A stretch of DNA of 64,000 bases from Hydra vulgaris (GCF_038396675.1 NC_088921.1:33305501-33369500); one strand, 5' to 3'. Numbered from the stretch's first letter, positions 38,587 to 50,894 are shown. Program-made: numbers and translations. Notes: generated from the sequence alone by a model not told the origin.

Positions 38587-39533
38587 TTAACTTTCAAATT
38601 GATAAATTAAAGTGTCATTTCGTTTGTTCCAAATAATACCAAGAACTTTAGTTTTATCTTTTTCGATAAATGGCCTATCTTGAAAAATGCCTTTTAAATC
38701 TTTACAACTGGATTCGAATTTCCGAAGATGGAATCTACCTTCTTTTAATATTAATTTACACCATTTGTAAAAGCCAATGCATTGATTTACTTCATCAAAA
38801 CAAGAATTTACATCGTTAACATGATGACTTTTTACAAATTTATTTACGTATGAAGGATTACTTCTAAAATATTGTTCCAAATGTAGTTTTAATATTCCAT
38901 TGAGTAAAAATGGAGACGATGTTACTCCAAACAGCACTCTACATTCAGGATATGTTACTAATTTTTTGTTTGATAAATTTTTAACAGTAAAAATATTAAT
39001 ATCATCATACCACAAAAATCTAACAAAATCTCGACATTTATTTGTAAGACCTATTTGTAAGACCTATTTGTACTCGATATCTACAATAAAAGCAAACCTT
39101 TTCAAACGAAATTGTGATAAATTTATAAAAAGTGATGTAGTCAAACTAAGCCCTGAATATAGACATTCATTAAGTGATACTCTAGAAGATTTTACACTTG
39201 CATCAAATACCATTCAAACTTTAGTAGTAATTTTATTATCACACTATCAGCATTTAAATCATTAACTGAAACTTTTTCAATTATACCCTGAGATAATTGG
39301 TCTTTAATAAAACCATTAAATGAATTGAACAAATCCGTATCTTTTAAAAATTGTTTTTTGAGAGAATGTACTGGATTTACATATAAGAAATAGTTATCAG
39401 GAAATATAAAATGATCACCCTGAAATGGTAAATTAACCATATAACGACCCAAATTTTTATTAAAATAATTGGGTTTTTTAAAATTATCTAATACTAAATC
39501 ATTTTCCTTACAACTATTCTTATAACCTGCCAA
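38587..39533 (-). pseudogene. BEL/Pao reverse transcriptase
   Basis: 39192-39533 gives the N-terminal RT region ('GRYMVNLPFQGDHF', 'GFIKDQLSQGIIEKV'). 38587-39015 gives the palm, with 'VLFGVTSSPFLLNGI' followed by 'HHVNDVNSCFDEV'. The family's YVDD-type catalytic box is therefore changed to HVND at this site, losing the first aspartate. 'LILKEGRFHLRKFESSC' follows. A small duplication of ggtcttacaaat lies between the two blocks near 39042-39068. Confidence 0.8.
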
Positions 39534-40029
39534 TTCTCTTAAAGATTATCTTCTCTTGTTTCAAAACAACATTCAACAAATTCAGATTGAACCATTAAAA
39601 CATTACCGTACATTTGTACGTACATTTGTACCGTATTTCAGAAAAACTATTTCTTTTATTTTTACCTGAACAACCACTCAACACATAACCGCCAAGATTT
39701 AACTTCAAAGCAACAGACCCAGAACTACCACGAACAATTGAATCATCAAAGAATTTCCAGTAAAAATCTGCTCCTACTAGAATATCAATACTGAATGGAT
39801 CATTGACTACATCATCTGCTAATATTAAACCCTTTAAATGATTATAATTCCTAATAGAAAAATAAGTATTTTGACCATTTATAGGGTCACATATGTCCTT
39901 GACAAAACAAGAGATTAAAACAAAACAACCATTATGACCCTTAACAGTAAATCGAACCTTTTCTCAACCTCAGTTTTACTCTGACTATTAAATGTATTAA
40001 TAATAATTCTCTTCGTGTCTAACGTTTTT

Positions 40030-40265
40030 AAATTAAGTTTACTTCGCAATGATGGTGAGATGTAACTAAGTTGCGACTAGCTATCAAAAAATATACGTGC
40101 AGGTTGATTAATATTATTTGAGGTTACAGTGACCTTGGCTGTTTGCAATAAAACTGAGTTTTCATACTTTGATAACGAAATAGCAACTTTTGGCGACACA
40201 AAATTTTCTTGAATGTCTATATTCTTAGTTGGTACCTTACCTATACACATTGCTGCATGATGCAA
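40030..40265 (-). pseudogene. BEL/Pao protease region
   Basis: 'VLLQTAKVTVTSN' leads to 'ARIFFDS', then a TAG and, in the same frame, 'SQLSYISPSLRSKL'. In aspartic proteases of this class the residue after DS is Gly, so the stop has replaced the active-site glycine codon. Confidence 0.7.
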
Positions 40266-40473
40266 ATTTGATGAAGCATTTCATTTTTGTATTACAATCC
40301 TTTGAGAAATGTCCAATCTTTAAACATTTGAAACATCTCCTTTTATTCTTTAAAATTTGTCTCCTATCCTCTAAACTTATAATCGTTTTACACTCTCGAG
40401 GCTTGTGATTTTTATCATAAAAAATACATTTTAAATAGCCATTAAATTTATTTAACTTATTATGTGGTTTCAT
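40237..40473 (-). pseudogene. BEL/Pao gag, nucleocapsid zinc-knuckle part
   Basis: 'CIFYDKNHKPREC' and 'RRCFKCLKIGHFSKDC' are two retroviral-type Cys/His knuckles; the second has the canonical C-x2-C-x4-H-x4-C spacing. The N-terminal gag start is near 41590 ('MSTIFIQRRIRITNINSIKR'), with frame breaks and a 45-bp tandem array between. Confidence 0.75.
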
Positions 40474-41090
40474 ATCTCCAATCGAATATAATATTTCTGC
40501 ATCAAAGTGCTGAGATTCTTCTTTACTAAGTTAGCTTCTTTCACGAGCTTGAATTTCAGATTGTAAAATGTTTAAAACATATCCCAAAAATTATCGACAT
40601 TAGCTCTTGATATAATTAAAGCAAGTTCCTCTTGAATTTTTTGCATAAGTACAGGTATTAGAAGATGTTCATATTGCCTAGAATCTATTCCTTAATTTTC
40701 TAAACTTCTAACCTGGATTTTAATTTTGTCATGTACAAAGAGCCACTATGTTTCTAATATATAAACTTTTTTGATCAACAATAATGTTCTTATATGAGAA
40801 GAATTAATTGTTTATTCATACCTTTCCTTTTAATAAATTGATTACAATGTTGTAATTATCATTAGTAAGAGCAAGTCCTGTTGTGGTGGAAAGTGCTGGT
40901 CCCTTTAAAAGATTTTGTAAATACGTTAATTTTTAAATCGGACTTAGGTCTTCATTACTATTTATAAAAGATGTAAAGTTTTCATAGAACGCTTGCCAGT
41001 GTCCAAGGTCTATTGTCAAATGGTTTTAATTTTAAAAATGGAAGTTAGATTATCTTTATAGGAGCTATTTTTTAAACTGTTTGAATTTTT

Positions 41091-41285
41091 TAAACTGCTT
41101 TAATATTAATCGATATAATCGAATAGACTTATAAATAAACTGCTTTAATATTAATCGATATAATCGAATAGACTTATGAATAAACTGCTTTAATATTAAT
41201 CGATATAATCGAATAGACTTATGAATAAACTGCTTTAATATTAATCGATATAATCGAATAGACTTATGAATAAACTGCTTTAACT
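41091..41285 (-). repeat. 45-bp tandem repeat, about 4.3 copies, inside BEL gag
   Basis: Unit around ttaatattaatcgatataat + cgaatagacttatgaataaactgct, period 45 bp (e.g. gactt at 41171, 41216, 41261). The length is a multiple of three. A partial match (attaatcgaatagacttatg) lies at about 41794 inside the LTR. Confidence 0.9.
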
Positions 41286-41653
41286 AGGATTAAATTTGTC
41301 AATAAACTAATTTATTGCAGACAATTTTGATCGTTAAAAAATAACAAAGTTAGTACTACTATCTTCCTGAAGATCTTCTTCTTTATCAATCAAGCTTACT
41401 ATTTCTTCATTTAAATTTTGAATCCTATTAAAAATTTTCAATCAGAGTGTTACGAAGACCATTCAGGGTTTCAATAGAATCATTAAAGGTACTTAAATTA
41501 TCCTCCCCATTAAATATCTTATCTAAAATACGTTTAATTGAATTGATATTGGTAATACGAATTCGACGTTGTATAAAAATTGTAGACATTTTCTTTAAAA
41601 ATATTATAAACTTTATATGCCAAAAAATCAGCAATAAATAAACAATTTGACCA

Positions 41654-41991
41654 TGTTGGTCCTTACTTGTCTTGGTTTCCTACTTCTCAAAAAACCAGAA
41701 GAAAAAATTAATAATAACGAGATAATCAAGCAATAAAATGCCTAACCTATAAATCAATATTAACTTAATAAACTATAAACATAGATGCTAGGATATTAAT
41801 CGAATAGACTTATGAATGAACAATGTTTACTTAGCACTTAATAAATCTGGGTACCTCAGTAAGAATTAATCTTAAATAAATTTTATAAACAAACATATAT
41901 AAAAAATAAATATATGTAAAAACACTTTTAAATCTTGTGCATCAGCTACTTGAGCGTGGAAAATTCTTTTTCTATCCGTGACGCTCCAACA
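41654..41991 (-). repeat. BEL/Pao 5' LTR (338 bp)
   Basis: Sense (minus) strand runs TGTTGGAGCG...GGACCAACA, giving the TG...CA ends with a 6-bp inverted repeat TGTTGG/CCAACA. Immediately inside (41653 leftward) the sense strand reads TGGTCAAATTG, as expected for a primer-binding site matching a tRNA CCA end; the tRNA is not identified. Gag begins about 65 bp further. Confidence 0.82.
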
Positions 41992-41995
41992 TTTT

Positions 41996-42156
41996 ATTTG
42001 AGTATAAGACCGACAAGAATACAGTTATATGTTTATTGATATAGATATAATAATCATTTCTCATATCTTCTTGATGTAATATTTATAACGAGAGAAAGCT
42101 AATATATCTATACCAATAAACGTATAAACGTATTCTTGTTGGTCTTATACCCAAAT
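41996..42156. mobile_element. Palindromic MITE next to the LTR
   Basis: ATTTGAGTATAAGACCGACA (41996) with its extension to about 42050 pairs with the complement of ATTTGGGTATAAGACCAACA (ending 42156). The arms are about 52 bp and about 85% identical. It lies 4 bp outside the BEL LTR. Confidence 0.8.
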
Positions 42157-42379
42157 ACAATAACTATACTGTTTTTTCGGAAACCTTGCAAATAAAAGAA
42201 TTTTTTACTTCAGTTTTACAAAGGAATGAACATTTTGCCGAACAACTTTTAATTTCTTTTTTAACATTTAGATTGTGCTTGTTTTTTTTTTTGTTTTTTT
42301 TCTATTGTTATAGTAAAATAATAAATCTAAACAAATAAATAAAAAATAATGAAATGTTTTTTGTAATATGTAAAATCAA

Positions 42380-43870
42380 AACACATTAGGCAAAATCTGT
42401 GTCAGGTCAAGTGTATGGTCTTCATGATCACTCTGCTACAGGTAACATGTGACCTAGTGTGACCTGTTCCATGACCTGTTTTCTTATGGGATTCGCTTTC
42501 TAAGCAAAGGCTGGAAGGAGTTTGCTTCATGTCATCAATATTATTTAAAATTGGTCATGCCTATAGTTATATATACATATATAATTGTGTGTGTGTGCGT
42601 CTTTCATATAGCTGGAGATGCCTTAGTTAATTAGTTTTAGCTAACATGTAATCGACTTTATATGTATATTTGTGTTCTGTCTAAACCTCTGGCATGGTGT
42701 TAACTCAACCGTAAGCTGCTATCTGTATGTTTGTGTTTCGTCTGTTTGTTTATATGTATGTTTATGTTCTGTCTGAACCTTTGGCGCGGTGTTTACTCAC
42801 TCGTGAGTTACTTTACGTATGTATGTGTTTTTTTGTTTAAATGTTTTGTTTAAATCTGTTTTGATGCAGTGTCAGCTTATAAACTAACTTGACACTCCAA
42901 CTATAAAACCTGCTCTCACCCTTATCTCTAGTATTTTTTTAGATGTTGTAATTTTTCCAAAGCATTTCCAAAATATCATGCCTGATGTTTTAAGGTGTTA
43001 TTTGCAGGAAGTAGCTCCTTTTAATTATTCCTGGTCAGGTTCAGGATCATCATGATCACCCTGCTACTGGTACTCTGTATTCCAACACTTCCTGCCCCTG
43101 CCCTGCTGCATTGTAGAGTGTGCTTTTTTGGGCAAAGGCTGGGAGAAACAAATTTTAACTTAAAAATCCCCTGTTTGGGGCTCTTGGTTGAATAAAGGCT
43201 AGAGATGGTGTCTCAATAAAAATACTTACTTTGGTCTTCTAGAGAAAGACTTCTGGGGTTAGCAGAATAACTTTGCGAACGAGCTTTGAATCCCTTTTTC
43301 ATCTATTAGGCTGGCTGATGTAAAAATGTGCTGTCAGATGCTAAGTTCTATTAATCATAGTTCACTAAATCTCGTATCTCATCTCATAAGTTAGACTCTG
43401 GAGACTTTTAGAAAAACTTCAACAGCGTCGTTAACAAATGAAGGTCCAACATTCAATCTCTAATTCATGGGACTGATTTTATTACCTCTCCCAAAGATAA
43501 AGCAGAACTATTTATAAAGATCTTTTCTTTAAATTTGAGTCTTGAATCTTATGACTATTCTCTTCCTTCTATTCCAGTTAAACAGGTTAACCCTGTTAAC
43601 CTGCTTAATTGGAAGTGCTGCTAGACATTCAAAGAATTACAGTTTCTGTTGCTAAAGTCATATCTTGATTAAAATCTTCAACGGCTTGTGGTCCAGACAA
43701 CATTCCTGTCATAGTCTTACAAAATTTTTCTCTAGAACTCTCTTTAATTCTCTCTAAACTATTTAATAAATGCTTGACTGAGTCTTGCATTCCTGGTTAA
43801 ATTGGTTTCAGAATAACTCAGCATGGACATTTTTAAATACGCTTATTTTTTATCCACATTATTAAATAAG
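42380..43870 (+). mobile_element. LINE-A fragment: 5' region and start of ORF2
   Basis: Repetitive leader with two related blocks ('gatcactctgctac' near 42427 and 'gatcaccctgctactggtac' near 43053), degenerate tandem copies of a 'gttctgtctgaacctttggc' segment at about 42675-42850, then coding-like sequence at 43330-43860 ('acattcaatctctaattcat', 'attacctctcccaaagataa') that includes the Gly-Pro-Asp-Asn-Ile-Pro motif (about 43690). Parallel to 9640-10180. Inactive. Confidence 0.6.
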
Positions 43871-45586
43871 TAAGTAGAACCTTCAGAAAAAATCACAATT
43901 CTAAAAAGCTTTTTGTTCTGGAGATATGACCCTACAAAAAAACAATAAAGGTTTATGGTGTTGAATTTGTGACGCTATTTGTTGAACCATTTACTAAAAT
44001 GCAAGTTGTAATAAACAATTTGCAGTCTGCACCTTTGGTTTACAAAGAGTCCACGTTTTTAAGATATATTACCCTTTTTTTTAGCTACTGACAGATATTG
44101 AAATTTGGGTAAGCCTTACAAAAGGCTTTTTTACGATTGATGACATTTTTCTATATTTTAAAAATTTGCTTTTAATTGCTTCTTTAAATTTTTAGATATT
44201 TTATTTTAAAAGACAATTAAATATATTTAACCACTGTTTGATATTTATATTTTATCTCGCCTATTTATGTTTTTAACTTGCTATTTTAATTCATTTATAT
44301 TTAACGTTCTATCGGTTCTCAATGACAAGATCTAGTGGTCTTCAGCGAGTCTCCGCATTCTTTATATTAGAAAAAATGTAAAAATCTTACTATTTATATA
44401 ATATATATATAGATTTATATTTATTTGTAACACGAATTTATACAGAAGATGAAATATAAAAAGAAAAAGAAAAAAAAAATACATGTGTAGGGTTAACGAA
44501 GTCTAATAATAGATTCGGCTAGATAGTTGAATTCTAATCGCGCGTTTTTTTATTGGCACATGGGTTTTGCTTTATTGGATTCTGTCATTTGGACTATGTA
44601 TATATGAATATTATGTGATTTAGCACTATTTTAAAACGAGTCCACGATAATATTTTAAGGTAATTGCCTAATAATGGATTTCATTTCAAAAATTTTTTTC
44701 ATTTTTAAGGGGTTTACATGAAAAGTATAAATGGTAAAACTTGTAATGTTTACACGATTATGGTTCTTGATACAAAATTTCTTTTACAAACTTGTCGAAC
44801 AATAAAGACCCCTCATTGTTTTTATATACTAATTACTTTAAAATTAAATTAGTACATATCGATGGTTTAAAGCACAAACGGCACTCGTCCATATTTGGCA
44901 GTTTCAAGAAAACTGGTTGTTTAAAGCTTGAATCTCAAGCTTTAAACTAGTTACTTGAGAATCTCAAGTTGAGATTCTCAAGTAACTAATCATAAACTAT
45001 TTCAAAAAATCATTAAAATTGTAATTTTTGTTTATTTTTAATGTCATTAATTAGTAATTTTAAATAATATTTATGACCAAATTGTAAAAAAAGTAGCATT
45101 TTTAATTGTGTCTTTAGTGCTTTAAACCACTTTTAAATGTGTCTTAAGTGGTTTAAACAATCAATATAGTACAACATAAGGTAACCATAATAGCTAAAGT
45201 AAATATTAGCATGACAATAACTTATTAAAGTACTAACATGATATTAAATGATTCATAAATGTAACCGTAGTTATAAAATGGTTAAAATATGTAAAGTATA
45301 TAAATATTTTACATACTTAAGACTTAAAAGCCCTTATCAAAAACTTATAATTTGTAAATTTGCTTTTACCCTTTAGGTATAATAAATACTAAAGTTTACA
45401 CCCCTGTAAAGTTGAAAAGGAAAATTTTGGTTTAAATCCTTTGATTTTTAAAATTACATCTATATTTTAATACATATCCTCTGTATTAAAAAATTAACTG
45501 CTGCTTCCACAATTGAATGAATTGCATTTGGGATTTATTTAAGTATATTGGCTATTTCTTGTGAAAAGTAACCTTCCTTTTCAAAA
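43871..45586. other. No gene seen; twin perfect hairpins
   Basis: No coding sequence supported. Two adjoining palindromes occur: tttaaagcttga/tcaagctttaaa (44920-44946) and a 20-bp perfect inverted repeat tagttacttgagaatctcaa (44948-44967) whose complement is 44969-44988, with one unpaired base. Confidence 0.55.
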
Positions 45587-45713
<127 letters not shown>

Positions 45714-45959
45714 AAGGCATTGATTATACAGTTTATGGTAAAAAAAAAAAAAACCCAGCTTGTCTATGGTTGTTAAAATGACAAATAAAGTTAGATTATA
45801 ACAAGACACATTCGTCTTATTGAGGAAACTAATCAAATTTAATGTTTATTTAAAAAAGCACAAAAATGCAAACTATAATGTTTTTAAAAACATTCTGAAT
45901 GTTTTTATTTTATTTTTTAAAAATAAGAACATTCTGAATGTTTTTATTTTTATTTTTTT

Positions 45960-46115
45960 ACTGTAAAACATGAGCGGAGTGTTGCTACATTGACATTGAT
46001 CTTATAGCCTACTGCTACAAAGAAGTGCTGCTACATTGACTATCTTATAGCCTGCTGCTACAAGGGAGTGTTGCTACATCAACTATCTTATAGGCTGACT
46101 CGCAACGGAGTGCCA
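45960..46115 (+). repeat. Imperfect tandem repeat, about 50-bp unit
   Basis: Three degenerate units carrying 'gtgctgctacattgactatc' and 'ttatagcctgctgctacaa', related to 12894-13030. Function unknown. Confidence 0.65.
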
Positions 46116-46439
46116 CTCATTAACTGAAATTGTTTTTTTTTAAAAACTTTATCCGGTCTTAAAAATAGTTAATTAAAAACAAAACTTAAGACTTAACTAG
46201 CAATGGTAAAATTTAAATGTTCATGCAAGAGTGTATATATATAAATAATCTGCAGATGTAACAAATTTACCGCAGGCGTCACGCCTGTTAAGAATCTTTT
46301 TGCTGTAACAGCTGTTAGTGTCTCTCAGGTAATTTACAAAAGTAATAATCATCTGTAATCAATAGTTTTTGACATAAAATGACATAAAATAGTACATGGT
46401 ACAAGTTTTACAAAATTTTAAGTATTATTACTAAGTAAA

Positions 46440-48950
46440 TTAACAAATGTTTTTGAATGGTAAGTCTTGTGGAAAACTATATTGCCCCCTGTTGTTAAGG
46501 TTTGGCTGGCACGAGCTAAACATGACATCACCCTTTTTGATGACAGAGATGTCATGTTTCTCTGGAAATGTAAAAAATTTCTGACCAGATCTTCTCAAAA
46601 ACTTTATGACCAACTCATTTTTATCTGCACCTAAGGCTTGCATTAATCCAACATAGTATTTCACACTTTTTTTTGGGATTCTTAAGCCAAACCTTTGGAT
46701 GTTGTTCCTTCAGCTGATATTTTCTTCATTTTCAAGGATCGTTGACCTGGTAAAGTATGTCAAGGAATTTCTTAAAACAGGCAAATACAATCATTTATAA
46801 AATAAATTTTATATTAACTAAGTAACTACAGAACATTTAAGCAGCGCAAAAGTTTTCAATATTCAATATGAACAAACTTAAATTTTTAAGTATATTTTAA
46901 AAATGATACAAGGATGAAGATCTGTCGAAAATTCCTCAGGGATTAGTACTTCTCCAATACTATAGTGATTGCATTTTGTGCCATTGTCACATTCAGTGCA
47001 TGTCAGCTTTCTTATATATGTTTCTTTTTTAGTGGAACTCCAAAACACCTCATGAACTTGTAAAGTTCCCTTGAAAGTTGTTAGGTTTCCGGTACACATT
47101 TCTCATAGAGATTGAAATCTGTTTGTTTATAATATAGATGGTTATACTTGGACACTTTTCTTTTATTTCTTCAACCAAACAATTAATATCTGGAATATCT
47201 TTCCCTTGTTCTATTAATTTGTTTGCGGTTCTTTTGATACAGCCCCCTATTCCACCAGGGTCACCTTTTCCGTGCCTCTTTTCTGTGAAATACCACCTCA
47301 TGGTTTTAGCTTGAAACTCTTTTGAAAAAAAGTAACCTACTAAATAAAACATGGACTTGTTTTGGTACTGTTGAGAAGTACTATTGCTAAGGAAATAAAC
47401 TGTTTCAATGATAGGCAGATTTTCTTTTATGTCATTAATAACAAGATTTAAATGCACACAAGTTGTGACGTCTGTTATCTGAAAATGTAAGAATTTGCCT
47501 TTATTTTGTTTTCAGAAGTACTGCAATAGTACACCACAACTGTATGGATTGACACTTGGTTACTTGATCCACCAAAGTGGTGCGATTGGATTTCTTTTGA
47601 GTATTTGTAGTTGTAATTTTGTAAAAAATCACAATGAATGACAGTATCCATAAGCTCTAAATTATTTTTTATTTCTGATGTAGCTATGTACTGGTGTTTT
47701 ATATTGCATACATGCCTCATAAATTTTTCTTGTATGTTATTAATAAAATGCAAAAACAGCACTTTTTTAGTTAATGTTAACTCTTCTTTTACAGTTTTAA
47801 AACATGTTTTTTTGTTTAAACACCATAGTCCATATTTCCTTTTCAGGTACGATTCTCTCAACTCGCTGTCACACGTTTGTCACTTTTTAGCAAGTCAGTA
47901 GGATATTTATATGCCAACATCTTCAAACTATACAACTTTTCAAGAATCAAAGCAAAATTCTAATGATCAATACAAAGACAAGTATCTTGTTTATGGAAGT
48001 CTGGTTGAACAACCCAAAAGGGTCTTAATTTGCAAAATGTGCTATAAGACGTTGACTTAAACTCAATTGTTTGTTTGAACTCATTGCACAAATTCAACAT
48101 TACATCATTTAATAGTCTTTTCTGTTTTTTCACTTTGTTTCTTGTTATTGTTTCTTTTTTCCCAACAGTAAGCCTACTAGAACTATCTTTTTCTAAAAAG
48201 TTCTCTACTTAGTTTTAAGTTTTTGTTGTTTCAGTACATTTGAGTGCTGATTTAAGTTGCGTGGTAAGATATTGTGTGGCTTCTTTGAAGTCTGTACTTC
48301 TTTGTTATCTTTCCATATAATACCCTGGTAAAATCCTTTTTTTGTCAATACATCTCTCAGTAGAAAAATTTGAGTGTATTTCTGTCTTTAATACTTTACT
48401 AAAAAGTAAGCTTTTCTTTACTTCCTTCAAGCATTTTGTACCACTGGTCATTTTTTTAACCACTTTTCGAAAAGTATTATCTTTTGCAGATTGCAGTCTG
48501 TAGAGTTTTTGTTTGTATTTATCATCTCTTTGCTTTAACAAATTTGTTTTTTTCTTCTAATTTTTGGATTTTTTTTTCAACCTATCTCTATATTTTCTAC
48601 AAAGTTTTAGCTTGCTTCTTTTTCTGGAACTAGATTACTGACTGGGAGCAGGAAGTACATTGATGCCTAGTTCATTGTCGATAGGAATATTTACAGTTGG
48701 ACTTTCAGGTGGTGTAGACAAATTTTCAATAAGTTGCTGTCTTTTCTTTTTCATTTCCTGACTTCTTTTGGTCCTTTCTTTCCAACCTTTTCTTACTGAT
48801 CTTTTATCCCCTTCTGAAAGTTCATGATTTTTCTTCTGTGTTATTTTTTTCTTTCTCTATCTTTCCATATTTGCTCTTCATACTTGTCTGGGTTTTCAGC
48901 TTTCATCTTAGTTTTTTCATTTTTCTAGTTTTTTCTATCTTTCCCATCTT
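46440..48950 (-). pseudogene. Uncharacterised transposable-element protein family (U2), broken copy
   Basis: Minus-strand similarity begins near 48950 with a Lys/Arg-rich N-terminal part ('KLKTQTSMKSKYGKIEKEK', 'KRKDSNLLK'), continues at 48305-48541, then 47475-47861 ('VIHCDFLQNYNYKYSKEIQ', 'HFGGSSNQVSIHT'), 47050-47457 ('VYFLSNSTSQQYQNKSMFY', 'EKRHGKGDPGGIGGCIKRTA', 'GKDIPDINCLVEEIK') and 46440-46664. I recognise this order from widespread repeat-encoded proteins of invertebrates, where acidic residues at the DF..NY and F.S(D)G positions are suggestive of an RNase-H-like transposase. That fold is inference. Frame changes and stops separate the blocks; an acceptor-like tttacag-type end near 47478 could alternatively mark an intron. 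Confidence 0.6.
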
Positions 48951-48959
48951 TGTAAACTG

Positions 48960-49183
48960 TAAGTAAAGAAAAAATTATAACTATCTGGATAAAAACATTT
49001 ATCTTTTTTATAATAATTAATTGGCCAAATGTGCAAAGTTTTAAAATGTTAAAAATGCTATAAATAGGCATTAAAAAAATTCACATACAGGTAAAATTGC
49101 CATTTGTTGTCACATTCGTTCCATGTGCTATGCCTGTTGCTTCCTGTACTCCACAGACGTGACAAATAGAAGGAGAAAGCCAA
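48960..49183. other. No gene seen
   Basis: Spacer between U2 and the dispersed repeat R1. Confidence 0.4.
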
Positions 49184-49397
49184 AAAAGAGCGCTATGTTT
49201 TGAGGCTAGGACTCACTCCTATTAGAGTCCTAGCCTCACTATGGTAGACCTACTATGTTCAATCTCCTTGGAGTAAACATGCCTAGGTAATTGCTAGTAA
49301 ATAAAAGTATTGCTTATAAAAAAGTAAAATTGTTTACCCTGAGTATGTTTACCATAGATGTGACACACTAACACTATAAATTAGACTTTTAAAACTT
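49184..49397. repeat. Dispersed repeat R1, copy 1
   Basis: About 214 bp matching 56175-56387 at more than 90% by eye. It includes a perfect 13-bp-stem hairpin (gaggctaggactc / gagtcctagcctc, 49202-49237) and the block 'gtttaccatagatgtgacac'. No coding capacity. Confidence 0.85.
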
Positions 49398-49790
49398 CAA
49401 CACTTATCAACACTACTTTTACTCAATAAAAATGTCTGATGGTTCAACTAGGACATCAACATAGAGCACTACTCCTGTCTCCTACAGCTTTTTGTTGGAA
49501 TTAACAACTCTATTCACAGATGTGACACTTGAGCTAGTGACATGAGCTTCAATCACATAAAAGTTACTTTAAAAGTATGTTTTGAGGAAAATATTATTTA
49601 ATTTTAATGTATTTTTGATTATTTATTATGTATTAAAATGAAAGTAAAGTACTAGCATCAAGGGTTGAACTACTTGAGATAGCAAAAGGTCTAAGTGGTG
49701 ACATTGTACCAGTTAAAAGTAAAAATAGTATTAACTTGAAAGAAAAAATTAGTGGTGACAGTACATTGCTACCTTTCTAGAAAATGATCC
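49398..49790. other. No gene seen
   Basis: Unassigned AT-rich sequence ahead of a (TA)n tract. Confidence 0.4.
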
Positions 49791-49806
49791 ATATATATAT
49801 ATCTAT

Positions 49807-49909
<103 letters not shown>

Positions 49910-49914
49910 AAAAT

Positions 49915-50245
49915 CTTTACTTCCAACAAGGCTGCAAGCAACCACTAATTAGAGTTGGAAGTTACTGGAAGAAAAAAGATAAAGATTGTAGAGCAAGATA
50001 ATGATTGACAGACGACTTAAAGGATTGCAAATTATATGAATCAGGAAAGCAATATGAAGGAAAAGGAAGTGAATCCCAAAGAACTGATGCAGATGCTAAT
50101 TTTGCAACGGATTTGATGTATGATTTGCAAGATAGATCTGCAAGATATGGTTTGCAAGAAAGATTGGAAGTAAGAGTTAATCCTAGAAAATGGAGGGTAG
50201 TATAATAATCTTAAAGATGTTACCAGATACATCATAAGCAGAAAG
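49915..50245 (-). mobile_element. LINE-A C-terminal fragment with 3' end
   Basis: Minus-strand frames: 'FGIHFLFPSYCFPDSYNLQ', 'SFKSSVNHYLALQSLSF', then '[11 protein letters not shown]' and a terminus 'ggaagtaaagatttttaaa' running into (TA)n. This single-copy 3' terminus is the ancestor type of the 25-bp minisatellite unit at 22661-23510. Confidence 0.75.
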
Positions 50246-50258
50246 CTTATGAAGAAAA

Positions 50259-50259
50259 G

Positions 50260-50348
<89 letters not shown>
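50259..50348. repeat. (TA)n microsatellite
   Basis: TA array with an 'aaa' interruption at its left edge. Confidence 0.93.
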
Positions 50349-50351
<3 letters not shown>

Positions 50352-50894
50352 TGATCGAAGTAAGTGCTGTTATTTGTATCCAATGACCCGTTTTTGAGAC
50401 CTATCTAGGGAGGGGGGGTTCACCAAACATTGTTAATTTACATGAAAGCATCAATAAACTTATAATTGCAAATATCTAGTTTGTGTATTTCTTGAATTAA
50501 AATTTAATTATTGGTTGTGGGTAATGATAATTTTTTCAAAATTATTTTAGTGTAATGTGGTGTCCTTGCCAACGTAAACTTTTAACTCGATTATGTATAT
50601 CTTATACCAAAATTTTTTATGCTTCTATTTTGGAGGCTTCCATCTTGATCTTTCATTAAAGATTTTGATCATCCAACTTCCATTAACTATATACAATAAT
50701 ATTATAAAACCTATTGTTGCTGTTATTAAATTTTTTGAAGATTAATCATCATTGTTAAATAAGTTGTAAAATAAATTATCCTTGATTTAATACTATTTTT
50801 CTTTGTTATAAAATAAACACTATAGTTTTTTTTTTAATTTTTTATAGATTTATAATAATTTTATTTTTAACCTAGACTATACCTAACCTAACCT

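Larger units (their letters stand above)
37380..41991 (-). mobile_element. BEL/Pao LTR retrotransposon, degenerate, missing its 3' LTR
   Basis: On the minus strand: 5' LTR (41991-41654), a TGG-start primer-binding candidate, gag with zinc knuckles (about 40270-41600), protease (about 40030-40200), reverse transcriptase (about 38590-39533), RNase H (about 38250-38330) and scraps of integrase (37510-37811). The order and motifs are those of BEL/Pao. No second LTR was found to the left, where the element fades near the (TG)n tract. Frames are broken many times, so this is a fossil copy. Confidence 0.88.

Noticed and set aside
38900-39265. 121-codon plus-strand frame
   Set aside because: Antisense shadow of the BEL reverse transcriptase on the minus strand.
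47638-47901. 87-codon plus-strand frame
   Set aside because: Antisense to U2 coding similarity.
50836-50850. Spliced-leader acceptor upstream of POLE3 (ttttttatag)
   Set aside because: Hydra does trans-splice leaders, but a T-rich stretch ending in AG is very common in this AT-rich DNA; not supportable without transcript ends.
50881-50893. Telomere-like cctaacctaacct just before the POLE3 start codon
   Set aside because: Only two and a half units; expected by chance in a 5' leader and not an interstitial telomere.
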